Shown here piece by piece: positions 25,515-35,444 of a DNA stretch of 35,474 nucleotides. The stretch lies in contig JAJDXS010000082.1 of assembly GCA_022823145.1 (NCBI GenBank), positions 1-35,474 on the forward strand, in the 5' to 3' direction. This DNA is from Gemmatimonadota bacterium (lineage in GTDB: Bacteria > Gemmatimonadota > Gemmatimonadetes > Longimicrobiales > Gaopeijiaceae). Position numbers and translations under genes: made by a program. Position 1 is the first letter of the stretch; every line of letters starts with the position of its first letter. Under the pieces are notes generated by a model. That model was given only the letters and a program-made list of their open reading frames with translations. It was not told the DNA's origin and ran no database searches.

Positions 25515-26443
25515 TTCTTCCGGATTCCACGGACGACGATGTCCGCCGTGAGGTTAATCACGAAGGTGACGATGAAGAGGAGGATGCCCAGCGTGAAGAG
25601 AGAGCCCCAGTGATTCCCGCCCTGGACGGTGTCACCAAGTTCGGCGGCGATCGTCGCCGTAAGCGCGCGAACCGAATCGAACACACTCGTGGGAAGGTTG
25701 ATGGCGTGCCCCGAGGCCATCAGCACGGCCATGGTCTCGCCGAATCCCCTCCCCACCCCCAGCAGCACCGCCGCCAGCAACCCGTTCCGGGACGCCGGAA
25801 CCACCACCTTGACGATCACCTCCCAACGGGTCGCACCCAGGGCCTCCGCCGCCTCGCGGTATGTATCGGGCACCGCCTTGAGCGCGTCTTCGGCGATCGT
25901 GGTCATGATCGGCGCCGCCATCAGCCCCAGAATCAGTCCCGCGTTCAGCACGCCAAGTCCCAGCGGAACATCAAAAACCCGGATGATAAGGGGATGCATG
26001 ATCGACATGCCGACGAACCCCCACACCACCGACGGGATCGCCGCCAGCATCTCCACCAGGATCTTCAGCGTCTCGCGCGTCTTGCCCGTGGCGAACTCCG
26101 CGATGAAGAGCGCCGCCCCCAGCGACAGGGGGACTGAAAGAAGCATCGCGAACCCCGTCACGCTGGCGGTCCCCACGATCAGTGCCAGTGCGCCGTAGGT
26201 CGGGTTGTTGGAGGTGGGCCGCCACTCGATCGAGGTGAAGAACTCTCCCAGGCTCAGCGGTCCCAGGACGAAATCCAGTCCCTCCTTGGTGATAAAGACG
26301 AAGATCCCGGCTATGAAGACGATCGCCGAGATGCCGCCGACGAAAACGAACACCTGGGCGGCACGGTCCACATACCACGCCATGTCCCTGCGATCCATTG
26401 CGCCGAGACCGGTCACGGCGCCGGGACTATCCGCCGGTGTCAC
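25511..26443 (-). CDS. pstC: phosphate ABC transporter permease PstC
   Basis: A 310-residue permease paired with PstA. The first membrane helix is VFVFVGGISAIVFIAGIFVFI. EGLDFVLGPLSLGEFFTSIEWRPTSNNPTYGALALIVGTASVTGFAMLLSVPLSLGAALFIAEFA is the PstC-type periplasmic loop and second helix. The coupling loop is EDALKAVPDTYREAAEALGATRWEVIVKVVVP, followed by GVGRGFGETMAVLMASGHAINLP. GTG 26443 overlaps the phoU stop (GTGA, 26440-26443), matching the other overlaps of this operon; ATG 26398 (MDRRDMAWYVDRAAQ) is the alternative. It sits unusually after phoU rather than directly after pstS. Confidence 0.9.
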   Translation of the reverse strand: MTPADSPGAVTGLGAMDRRDMAWYVDRAAQVFVFVGGISAIVFIAGIFVFITKEGLDFVLGPLSLGEFFTSIEWRPTSNNPTYGALALIVGTASVTGFAMLLSVPLSLGAALFIAEFATGKTRETLKILVEMLAAIPSVVWGFVGMSIMHPLIIRVFDVPLGLGVLNAGLILGLMAAPIMTTIAEDALKAVPDTYREAAEALGATRWEVIVKVVVPASRNGLLAAVLLGVGRGFGETMAVLMASGHAINLPTSVFDSVRALTATIAAELGDTVQGGNHWGSLFTLGILLFIVTFVINLTADIVVRGIRKK

Positions 26444-27516
26444 TCGTCGTCCCGCACTCCGAGGGTCGTCATGAGGCCGCGGACGCGGACCATGAGGGTG
26501 CGGTACAGCTCCTCCACCTCCGATTCGACGGTAACCCCGTCTTCCGCCAGGTCCCACTGCAGTGCCGCCGTGCGGTAGGGAACGTCGAAGTGCCTGGAAG
26601 GATCCACTCCGATTCCCACGACGACATGATAGTGCGGGCCCACGTCGAGCGCTTCCTCGAAGGACCGGGGGGCGTCACCCTCCGGCAGCACGATGCCCCT
26701 CCGCCGACAGAAGGCGCGCAATCTGGAATCGAATTCGTTCCCGGGGGTCAGGCCCGCGGAGCCGAAGCGCCCCGCGTACGGATAGCTCTCCTCCAGCGCC
26801 ACCTGGGCCAGCCTGCTCGTCAGCGCATGGTCCACATCCACAAACAGGATCCGATAGCGCTTTTCCTTCTTGCGCTTCCCCATTACGGCGAACAGCGTCA
26901 TTTCACAGGCGTTCTCCGCCTGCTCAGCCGTCCGCTGCAGCAACCGGAACACGAGCAGGGCGCCGAAGAGGTCCCGGGCCGGGCGGCGATCGGTATCGGC
27001 CGCGTCGATCAGGATCTCCAGGGCATAGGGATAGATGGCAGCCGTCTGCGACGCGATACCGCGTGAGACGCGCGCGCTGTCGGGATCACCGTCCACGAAG
27101 CCCTTCAACGCGGTTCCGAGGGCCTTGCCCGCGTGCTCGGCCATCATCTCCATGTTGTGCCGCACCGTGTCGGGGAGTTGGGACCCGATCTGGCGTGCCA
27201 CCCGACAGATGGCCACGGAGTAGTCGCCCACTCGCTCCAGAGCCACCGACAGGCGCAATACGGCCGAGATGAATCGCAGGTGGCTCCCGCTGGGAAGGTG
27301 TCGGGCCACGAACAGATGGCACAGATGGTCAAGGTCGCGGATATCCTGGTTGACCGCCCGGTCCTTGATCAGCGTCTCGTTGGCCAGGCGCGGATCGGAG
27401 TCGAGCACCGCCCTGACGCTGTGCCTGAGATTGTCCTCGACCTGTTCCGCCACCGGTTGGAGGCGGGCTCGAATCTCGATCAGATCCGCTTCCAGCCGCT
27501 CTTCATAGAGGCTCAA
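26440..27516 (-). CDS. PhoU domain fused to a degenerate LMW-phosphatase/arsenate-reductase-like domain
   Basis: A 358-residue cytoplasmic regulator. Residues 1 to about 213 form a PhoU repeat pair (ALERVGDYSVAICRVARQI matches the PhoU LERxGD motif; a weaker copy is LLQRTAEQAENACEMTLFAV). PhoU restrains phosphate uptake and PhoR signalling through the Pst transporter. A basic linker (GKRKKEKR, 213-220) leads to a second domain to the end that resembles ArsC/low-molecular-weight phosphatases: strand ILFVDVDHALTS at the P-loop position (223-234), SAGLTP (253-258), a region with QWDLAED, and a C-terminal helix. The catalytic Cys of the P-loop (LFVCxGN..RS in the family) is Asp and the Arg is gone, so it should bind rather than cleave. 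TTG 27516 has GGAG five bases upstream; GTG 27522 is the alternative. It overlaps the pstS stop. Confidence 0.8.
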   Translation of the reverse strand: MSLYEERLEADLIEIRARLQPVAEQVEDNLRHSVRAVLDSDPRLANETLIKDRAVNQDIRDLDHLCHLFVARHLPSGSHLRFISAVLRLSVALERVGDYSVAICRVARQIGSQLPDTVRHNMEMMAEHAGKALGTALKGFVDGDPDSARVSRGIASQTAAIYPYALEILIDAADTDRRPARDLFGALLVFRLLQRTAEQAENACEMTLFAVMGKRKKEKRYRILFVDVDHALTSRLAQVALEESYPYAGRFGSAGLTPGNEFDSRLRAFCRRRGIVLPEGDAPRSFEEALDVGPHYHVVVGIGVDPSRHFDVPYRTAALQWDLAEDGVTVESEVEELYRTLMVRVRGLMTTLGVRDDE

Positions 27517-28382
27517 GCGCACTCCGTATCGGTGTGAGGTGCGTAGCCGCGCTCGACGATCACGCACTGGCCCTCCGCCGAGAGGATCCAGTCCATGTAG
27601 TCCTTGACCGCGCCCTGGGGCTGGCCCGCCGTATACATCATCAGCGGGCGGGCGATAGGATAGCTTCCATCGACGGCCGTGGCTACGGTCGGTTCCACGC
27701 AGTCGCCGCCCTCCATCGTGACGCAGGGCATGCCCACATGTTCGGTCGCGTAGGCGAGCCCGCTGTAGCCGATGGCGCAGGGCGTATTCTCCACCAGATC
27801 GACAACGTCCTTGGAGCCGTGCATGTCCCGGGACCCGAGCTTGTACTCGGTTGCATCGCCCAGCACCGTCTCCTTGAAGTAGACGTATGTACCCGAATTG
27901 TTCTGCCGGCTCACGAGAACGATCTCGTCGGAGTCACAGCCGGGAACGCTCACTCCCAGGTCGGACCATCGCGTGATCGGTCCCCCCTCTCCGTAGATCG
28001 CCTTGAGCTGGGCCAGACTCAGGCCTTCGATGGGATTGTCCTCGTGGAGGTAGACGGCGAGCGCGTCGTAACCGACGATGAATTCGACGGGCTCTACACC
28101 GTTTTCACGGGCCGCCGCGATCTCCGGGTCACGCATCTTGCGAGACGCGTTGGCGATGTCGACGCTGCCGTTGATCATCGCGGAAATCCCGGTGCCGGAC
28201 CCGCCCCCCGTCACGGCGACGGCCACGTCCGGATTGACGGTGGCGTACGCCTCGGCCCAGGCCTGCGCGACGTTGAGGAGGGTGTCCGAGCCCCTGTTCT
28301 GGATCAGCGCACGCTGGTCACGGTCGCTGCCGCCACCACAGGCGACAATCGCCAGCGCGGCGAAGGGGATGCATCGCTTCAT
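27513..28382 (-). CDS. pstS: periplasmic phosphate-binding protein PstS (lipoprotein)
   Basis: A 289-residue solute-binding protein that delivers phosphate to PstCA. MKRCIPFAALAIVAC is a lipoprotein signal with Cys15. The phosphate-binding loops are visible: GSDTLLNVAQAWAEAY, TGGGSGTGISAMINGSVDIANASRKM and QNNSGTYVYFKETVLG. Asp-rich VGYDALAVYLHEDNPIEGLSLAQLKAIY is the typical hinge region. The mature C-terminal lobe includes CAIGYSGLAYATEHVGMP. Start ATG 28382 is chosen over the upstream ATG because the signal begins there and GGAAGAG precedes it. It leads the phosphate operon, and 11-nt-period repeats lie about 50-80 bases upstream. Confidence 0.93.
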   Translation of the reverse strand: MKRCIPFAALAIVACGGGSDRDQRALIQNRGSDTLLNVAQAWAEAYATVNPDVAVAVTGGGSGTGISAMINGSVDIANASRKMRDPEIAAARENGVEPVEFIVGYDALAVYLHEDNPIEGLSLAQLKAIYGEGGPITRWSDLGVSVPGCDSDEIVLVSRQNNSGTYVYFKETVLGDATEYKLGSRDMHGSKDVVDLVENTPCAIGYSGLAYATEHVGMPCVTMEGGDCVEPTVATAVDGSYPIARPLMMYTAGQPQGAVKDYMDWILSAEGQCVIVERGYAPHTDTECA

Positions 28383-28430
28383 TCTCTTCCGACTCCGTTT
28401 CTCCACCTGTCTCATGGTGGAACTGTATGG

Positions 28431-28463
28431 GCGTTTGTCACGGCGCGGTCACCGCGCAGTGAC
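28431..28463 (-). promoter_or_regulatory. putative PHO-box-like repeats upstream of pstS
   Basis: Read on the minus strand, the words GTCAC, GTGAC and GTGAC occur with exactly 11-nt spacing. PhoB binds tandem 7-nt repeats with 4-nt spacers (11-nt period), with a consensus near CTGTCAT. A similar array sits before the porin gene. The match in period is clear; the match to the E. coli word is only partial. Confidence 0.5.
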
Positions 28464-28512
28464 GACACTGTACCGCAGGCTCGTGGGCGTCCAACCGGCC
28501 GCCCGGCCGCCC

Positions 28513-29580
28513 TCAGTAGTAGAGATAGGTCTGTAGCTTGAATGAGAACTCCGTGGGCAGTGATCCGGCGCTGTAGATGTCCAGATTGGCTCCGATCCGG
28601 TTTTTTCCGGCCAAGTAGAGGAATATGCCGGGCGTGAGCAGCAGCCCGGAGTCGTCCGATACCCCCCGATCCGGATCTCCCCAGCTGACCCGTGCCACGG
28701 GCTCGACACCGGCGAACCGTTCACCTTCGAGGGGGACGTAGCGGCTCAGGATGGCCTGGCCCGTCAGAAACCCCGGCACGTCGCCCTCCACGGACGATTC
28801 GGCCCGCCAGTTCGCCCCGCCGATGAGGCCGACCTGGAGGTGCGTCCCATCCCGGAATCCGCCGATTTCCAGATCGGCGCCGAATGCGGTACCGGCACCC
28901 GGGTCCCCCTCCCCATCCGTGAAGTCGTGACGGGACAGGTTGGCCGAGACCGAAACCGCGTCCGCCAGCTGTAGCGAGACGCGTCCGGCAATCGACTTGC
29001 CCGAGTTGACGTCCGATCCCGAAGTGCCCGTCCCGTTCGTGAGCGTGGCCATGTAGCTCAGGCGTTCGCCGACGGAGCCGTCGACCTTGAAGCCGATGTC
29101 CCGGTCCGAGTATGCGAGCTTTTCGGTGAAGCGACTGAGCGTACAGACGCCGCCCGGTCCGGCACACCCCCCTACCCCGTCGATCCGGCCGGTCCGCTCC
29201 ACTACAACGATGTCGGTCGAGCTGTTGAGTTCGAAGATGTCGAAGGCACGCTTGAACTGACCGACGGAGAGCCTGAATCCGGGATCGATGTTGAGACGGA
29301 AATAGGCGTCCTTCAGGTCGAGTTCACCTTCGCCGAAGTCGGGCTGTACAAGGGCATCGAGAAGATCCGAAACCGAAACATCGAGAGTGAAGCGCGCGCG
29401 ACGCGTGAAGAAGTCCGTCGCTTTCCCAGCCTCGGCGGTACTGGTCGCGAATTGCGAATGAAGACGTCCGCCGAAGCTCACTTGAGCGCTTCGGGCGGTC
29501 ATTTCGATCTGTGCCTGCAGGGTCTGGCCCACGCCGGCGGAAAGTGCGACTGCCGCTGCAAGCACACGGATGCTGATCAC
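28513..29580 (-). CDS. phosphate-type porin (OprP/OprO-like)
   Basis: A 355-residue outer-membrane protein of the porin O/P family, which forms anion- or polyphosphate-selective pores. The N-terminal signal is MISIRVLAAAVALSAGVGQTLQAQ. VSFGGRLHSQFATS, FFTRRARFTLDVSVSDLLDALVQPDFGEGELDLKDAYFRLNIDPGFRLSVGQFKRAFDIFELNSSTDI fits the family, whose strands carry basic residues along the channel. The C-terminus ends LQTYLYY, with terminal aromatic residues of a barrel protein. GTG 29580 starts the signal peptide; an AGGAGG lies about 11 bases upstream. The downstream pst genes and the repeats before both genes support phosphate regulation. Selectivity is inferred from context. Confidence 0.75.
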   Translation of the reverse strand: MISIRVLAAAVALSAGVGQTLQAQIEMTARSAQVSFGGRLHSQFATSTAEAGKATDFFTRRARFTLDVSVSDLLDALVQPDFGEGELDLKDAYFRLNIDPGFRLSVGQFKRAFDIFELNSSTDIVVVERTGRIDGVGGCAGPGGVCTLSRFTEKLAYSDRDIGFKVDGSVGERLSYMATLTNGTGTSGSDVNSGKSIAGRVSLQLADAVSVSANLSRHDFTDGEGDPGAGTAFGADLEIGGFRDGTHLQVGLIGGANWRAESSVEGDVPGFLTGQAILSRYVPLEGERFAGVEPVARVSWGDPDRGVSDDSGLLLTPGIFLYLAGKNRIGANLDIYSAGSLPTEFSFKLQTYLYY

Positions 29581-29679
29581 GAGTGCGGCAACCTCCTGTA
29601 ACGATGTGAGCGCCCTGGCGGCGGATGGGAGTCCGCCATGCGGAAGCCGAAACTGCCGGCGGTGCAGGTACGCGAATGC

Positions 29680-29716
29680 GTTACAGAAGAGTGCCGCAAT
29701 GTCACGAAACGGTGAC
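29680..29716 (-). promoter_or_regulatory. putative PHO-box-like repeats upstream of the porin
   Basis: On the minus strand the words GTCAC, GTGAC, GCACT and TAACG begin at 11-nt intervals, with a weaker GTAGC one period before. The GTCAC-6 nt-GTGAC core is the same as in the array before pstS. This shared core suggests one regulator for the porin and the pst operon. Confidence 0.5.
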
Positions 29717-29737
29717 GGGCACGCTACGCCGCCGTAA

Positions 29738-31051
29738 CTAGTCTGCGGGCAGAGCCCGCCGTCCCTCGTCTCCCTCCTCGTCAGCGCCGCCGACGGCCTT
29801 TCTCAGCACCTCCTGGATGTCCAGCCCCAGCACCGAAGCGATTCCCTCCATTGTCCCGTAGGCACCCCTGACCCGCTGGTTGAGCGCATTCGAGACGCCC
29901 TCTCCTCTGCCTCCGTCCATGACCACCACGCGATCGATGTCGACGCCTTCGACCGCGCCCACTGCGATCTCCAGCAGCTCGGGCAGCTTCTCGGCCATGA
30001 ACACCGCAAACGCGGCCTCACCCCCGGCTCCCACCTCCGCGTAGAGCCGGCGCAGCACCTCGACCTGCGCCTTCCCGCGTTCCAGAATCGGCGCCGCCTC
30101 CGCCTCGGCTCGCGCGAATGCCGCCATCTTCTCCGCCTTGGCCGGCTCGACCACGTCGGCCCGCAGGCGCTGCTCTTCTCGCTCCACCCGCTTCATCTCG
30201 AGGACCTTCTCGGCCTCGACCTCCGCCTCCTGCGCCTTCACGCGCGAGATCTTCTCGGCCGTCTCGCCCTCGCGGTCCAGTTCGGCCTGACGCACGCGCA
30301 ACTCGTTTCGGGCCTCGGCCACCTTGATCGATGCCGCCGCCTCGCGAACCTCGGCGCGCCTCCTCGCCTCCGCACGAGCCTCCCGCGTGTCGGCCTCGGC
30401 CTGTGCCTCGGCAATCTCGGCCTGACGGATCGCCTCGGCGGATTTCTCACGGCCGATCGCCTCCAGGTAGCCCCGCTCGTCGCTCACATTCTGGATCTTG
30501 AGCACGTCGAGGTGGAAGCCCAGCGACGCCAGGTCCTCGCCCGCGTCCTCGGAGAGCGCCTTCGCGAAGCCCAGCCGGTCCTCGTTGACCGCCTCCGGCG
30601 TGAGCGTCGCCAGCACGCCGCGCAGATTGCCCGTGAGCGTGTCCTGTGCCAGTGCGCGGATCTCGTCCTCGGTCTTTCCCAGCAGCCGCTCCACCGCGTT
30701 GTTGAACACCCACTCGGGCTGCGACGCGATCTTCACGTTGGCAATCGCCTCGACGTTCAGCGGGATGTTCCCCTTCGAAAAGGCGTTGCTGACCATCACC
30801 TCGATCGGAATGGTCTCCAGGTTCATGTTCTGTACCGTCTCGATAATCGGCACGCGGAACGTTCGACCACCGGAAATCGAGCGGTACCCCACCTTCTGCC
30901 CGTCACCGAGCAGCCGGTTTCTCCCCGTGAGCACCGCGGCCTGGTTGGGCGGCGCGATCACGATGAGGTTCTTGACGGTCACGATGACCATGATGATGAC
31001 GATGACCGCAACGACGCCCAGTCCCAGGGCGGCTATCGGATCGGGAAACAC
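29738..31051 (-). CDS. flotillin-like SPFH/band 7 protein
   Basis: A 437-residue membrane scaffold of the flotillin family. A single N-terminal membrane segment (LGLGVVAVIVIIMVIVTVKNLIVI) is followed by the SPFH domain (PNQAAVLTGRNR, VPIIETVQNMNLETIPIEVMVSNAFSKGNIPLNVEAIANVKIA). A long Ala/Glu-rich coiled coil spans about 205-340 (RQAEIAEAQAEADTREARAEARRRAEVREA). Flotillins oligomerise and organise membrane domains. The C-terminal tail (VDIDRVVVMDGGRGEG) matches other bacterial flotillins. GTG 31051 is supported by AAAGGAGG seven bases upstream. It follows the NfeD-like gene, the standard bacterial pairing. Confidence 0.9.
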   Translation of the reverse strand: MFPDPIAALGLGVVAVIVIIMVIVTVKNLIVIAPPNQAAVLTGRNRLLGDGQKVGYRSISGGRTFRVPIIETVQNMNLETIPIEVMVSNAFSKGNIPLNVEAIANVKIASQPEWVFNNAVERLLGKTEDEIRALAQDTLTGNLRGVLATLTPEAVNEDRLGFAKALSEDAGEDLASLGFHLDVLKIQNVSDERGYLEAIGREKSAEAIRQAEIAEAQAEADTREARAEARRRAEVREAAASIKVAEARNELRVRQAELDREGETAEKISRVKAQEAEVEAEKVLEMKRVEREEQRLRADVVEPAKAEKMAAFARAEAEAAPILERGKAQVEVLRRLYAEVGAGGEAAFAVFMAEKLPELLEIAVGAVEGVDIDRVVVMDGGRGEGVSNALNQRVRGAYGTMEGIASVLGLDIQEVLRKAVGGADEEGDEGRRALPAD

Positions 31052-31096
31052 GTTTGTACCTCCTTTGGCTGACGGGGCGGGGGCCCCGTGGTCGGG

Positions 31097-31678
31097 TCAA
31101 TCTTCGAGCAGCTTGTTTTCTATGGGTGTAACGAGGGCGACGCCGTCCTTCACGTCCACGACTACGATCGCGCGGCCGGCCTCGAGAGCCCGCGCGGCAC
31201 CGGAGGGAAGGTCGGCCCGTGCGCGCATCTGGTATTGCCGTTCGCCGCTCCGGATCCGCACGGCACCGGTCTCGCCATCGCCGATGGCCATGACGATCTT
31301 CCCGCTCAGCCCCACCAGCGCCCTCTCCCCCTGGATCTCGCCGGCTTCCGTGCGCTTCAGGTAGCCGAAGACGGTACTCACGAGTGCGCCGGACCCCAGC
31401 CCCATGCCGCCCGCGATGAGGGCGGTGAGCACCGGTTGCGCGCCGGCCCAGATCAGGTGCAGGACCAGCCCGGCCCCACCAAAGCCGAAGAGCGCGTACA
31501 CGAGCGAACGCAGCGAAAGCAGCTTCGCGATCTCGCTTCCCCCGGAGATCGCATCGGCGTCGCCGTCCAGATCGATTCCGGCGTCGGCGTCGACATCGCT
31601 GTCGAGGAAGTCGCCGAAGAGGTTCAGGGCCAGAAGGCCACCTCCCACGACGAGCGAAAAGATGTAGGCTGCAAGCAT
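31097..31678 (-). CDS. NfeD/YuaF-like membrane protein, flotillin partner
   Basis: A 193-residue membrane protein. Hydrophobic segments lie at about residues 1-22, 58-78 and 82-103, separated by an Asp-rich loop (DSDVDADAGIDLDGDADAIS). The C-terminal part is a small OB-fold-type beta domain (ALVGLSGKIVMAIGDGETGAVRIRSGERQYQMRARAD, AIVVVDVKDGVALVTPI). Proteins of this layout pair with flotillins in membrane-stress or fluidity functions. ATG 31678 has GGGGAGGA about six bases upstream. It heads the two-gene operon; the flotillin begins 45 bases after its stop. Confidence 0.8.
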   Translation of the reverse strand: MLAAYIFSLVVGGGLLALNLFGDFLDSDVDADAGIDLDGDADAISGGSEIAKLLSLRSLVYALFGFGGAGLVLHLIWAGAQPVLTALIAGGMGLGSGALVSTVFGYLKRTEAGEIQGERALVGLSGKIVMAIGDGETGAVRIRSGERQYQMRARADLPSGAARALEAGRAIVVVDVKDGVALVTPIENKLLED

Positions 31679-31810
31679 CGAATGTCCTCCCCTTTGGTGG
31701 ACAGTACTTTTCTACGCGTCAGAAGCACATCATCTTCACCCGCTGACGGCCCGGCAAGGTCCGCCCGTGGTTGCTTGCCGGCGTGTTCCCGAACCGGATC
31801 GGAGTCCACC

Positions 31811-33768
31811 TTGCACACTCGTTCCACAACCTTGACGTGCGCTGCCGCGGCCGTGCTTGCGGCGACGCCGGTCGCGCCGGCCGCCGCCACCGCCCAGAGC
31901 GGCGCCGAGAACGGACAGTGGCGCTATTACGGCGGCGATGCCGGCAGCACGCGCTACGCCCCCCTCGACCAGATCAATCCGGACAACGTCGCCGATCTGG
32001 AGATCGCCTGGCGCTGGCAGGCGGCCAATTTCGGTCCGCAGCCGGAATTCAACTACCGGACGACTCCGCTCATGGTGGACGGCGTCCTTTACGCCACAGC
32101 AGGGTACCGTCGCACCGTCGTGGCAATCGACGCAGGCACCGGCGAGACGCTGTGGACCTATCGCCTGGATGAAGGAGACCGGGCGGCGCCCCGCCGGAAC
32201 TCGGGCAGAGGCGTTGCGTGGTGGGAATCGCGCGGCGTCGCCCCGCGCATCTTCATGGTCACTCCCGGGTTCCAGCTGGTCGCGCTGGATGCGGCGACGG
32301 GCCGCCCGGTCCCGGACTTCGGCGACGGCGGAGTGGTGGAGTTGCGTCTCGGGCTGGGCCGGGAGCTGGATCTGATCGATGCCCCCATCGGCTCCAGCTC
32401 GCCCCCGATCGTGGTGGACGACGTGATCGTGATCGGGTCGGCGCTGCCCTCGGGCGGTGCCCCGCGGTCGCGTGAGATGCCGCCGGGACACGTGCGGGGG
32501 TACGACGCGTTTACCGGCGAGCTCCGTTGGACCTTCCACACGATCCCGCAACCGGGCGAGTTCGGACACGAGACCTGGGAAGACGGCTCGTGGGAATACA
32601 CCGGAAACGCGGCCGTGTGGACCCCGATCAGCGCCGATCTCGAATTGGGCCACGTCTACCTGCCCGTCGAACTCGGAACCGGCGACTACTACGGTGGCCA
32701 CCGCCCGGGCGACAACCTCTTCTCGCAGAGTATCGTCGCCCTGGACGCCGCGACCGGCGAACGGGTCTGGCACTTCCAGACGGTGCACCACGGCATCTGG
32801 GACTACGACCCGCCGGCGGCGCCGGTGTTGGCGGACCTGGTGGTCGACGGGCGCGAGATTCCGGCCGTCGCACAGATCACCAAACAGACCTTCACCTTCG
32901 TCTTCGACCGGCGCACGGGCGAGCCGGTCTGGCCGATCGAGGAGCGGCCCGTGCCGCAGACCGACGTGCCCGGCGAACGGACTGCGCCCACGCAGCCCTT
33001 CCCCACGAAGCCGCCCCCGTACGACCGGCAGGGCGTGGACCCCGCCGACCTGATCGACTTCACGCCGGAGCTCAGGGCCGAGGCCGAGGAGATTCTGTCG
33101 CAGCTTCACTACGGCCCCCTGTACGAGCCTCCCACGGTGCCCGTGGAGGGCGGCACCCAGGGAACGCTGATGGTTCCCGGCTCGCTGGGCGGCGCCAACT
33201 GGCCGGGCGGCGCGCTCGATCCCGAGAGCGGGTACCTGTACGTGCAGTCTGCAACCGGACCGAGCGTGATCTCGCTCATCAACGAGCCCGAAGTCTCGGA
33301 TATGGATTACATCAGAGGCGGGGGTCTTCGGCTCCGGCAGGGCGGCGGCCCTCAGGGCCTTCCACTCTTCAAGCCACCGTGGGGCCGCGTCACCGCGATC
33401 GATCTGAACCGGGGCGAGATCGCCTGGCAGGTGCCGAACGGAGATGCGCCCGACTACGTGAAAAACCACCCGGCCCTCGAAGGCATTGACGTTGGCAGGA
33501 CGGGGCGACCGGACCGGGGCGGCCTACTCGTGACCCGCACGCTGCTGTTCGCCGGGGAAGGCGGTGGGATGTTCGCCGCATTCGGCTCGGGCGGCAACAG
33601 GTTCCGAGCCCACGACAAGGCCACCGGTGAAGTGCTCGCCGAGATCGAACTGCCCGCCAACCAGACAGGCTTGCCGATGACCTACATGCACGAGGGACGG
33701 CAGTACATCGTGGTGGCCGTGGGGGCTCGGCGGCATCCGGCGGAGCTGGTTGCGCTGGCGCTGCCGGA

Positions 33769-33772
<4 letters not shown>
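31811..33772 (+). CDS. PQQ-dependent dehydrogenase (quinoprotein, glucose/alcohol dehydrogenase type)
   Basis: A 653-residue exported eight-bladed beta-propeller quinoprotein that oxidises a sugar or alcohol in the periplasm using PQQ. A signal peptide runs to about residue 29 (AAAVLAATPVAPAAATAQ). Tryptophan-docking repeats include EIAWRWQ, ETLWTYRLDEG, ELRWTFHTIP, ERVWHFQTVHHGIWDYDPPAAPVLADL and GEIAWQVPNGD. The HHGIWDYDPP stretch resembles the catalytic-Asp region of membrane glucose dehydrogenase. There is no CxxCH heme domain, so electrons must pass to a separate carrier. TTG 31811 is chosen because GGAG lies six bases upstream and the signal starts there. Its stop overlaps the next gene (ATGA). 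The substrate is not predicted. Confidence 0.88.
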
Positions 33773-35304
<1,532 letters not shown>

Positions 35305-35368
35305 ACCCGCGCGAGCACCCAGAGCGGAGAGGCGCCGGGCTGGCAGAGTTCCGATCGTCTGTATCACA

Positions 35369-35444
35369 GCAGGAAGTCACGTAAGTTCAATAGGGACTGC
35401 ACGATCTGCGTTTCCTGCCGTTGGACTAATGTCTGATTCCAACG
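35369..35444. other. paired inverted repeats at the right edge
   Basis: Two adjacent stems can be drawn. GCAGGAA (35369-35375) pairs with TTCCTGC (35412-35418), and directly after it CGTTGGA (35419-35425) pairs with TCCAACG (35438-35444) around a 12-nt loop. The sequence here is visibly less GC-rich than the genes. No gene of note is seen from 35305 to the end. It could be a structured RNA, part of a terminator, or the edge of a mobile element. Confidence 0.35.

Noticed and set aside
31088..31810. Long forward frame in front of the PQQ dehydrogenase
   Set aside because: It runs antisense across the NfeD-like gene; the signal peptide and ribosome site place the start at 31811.
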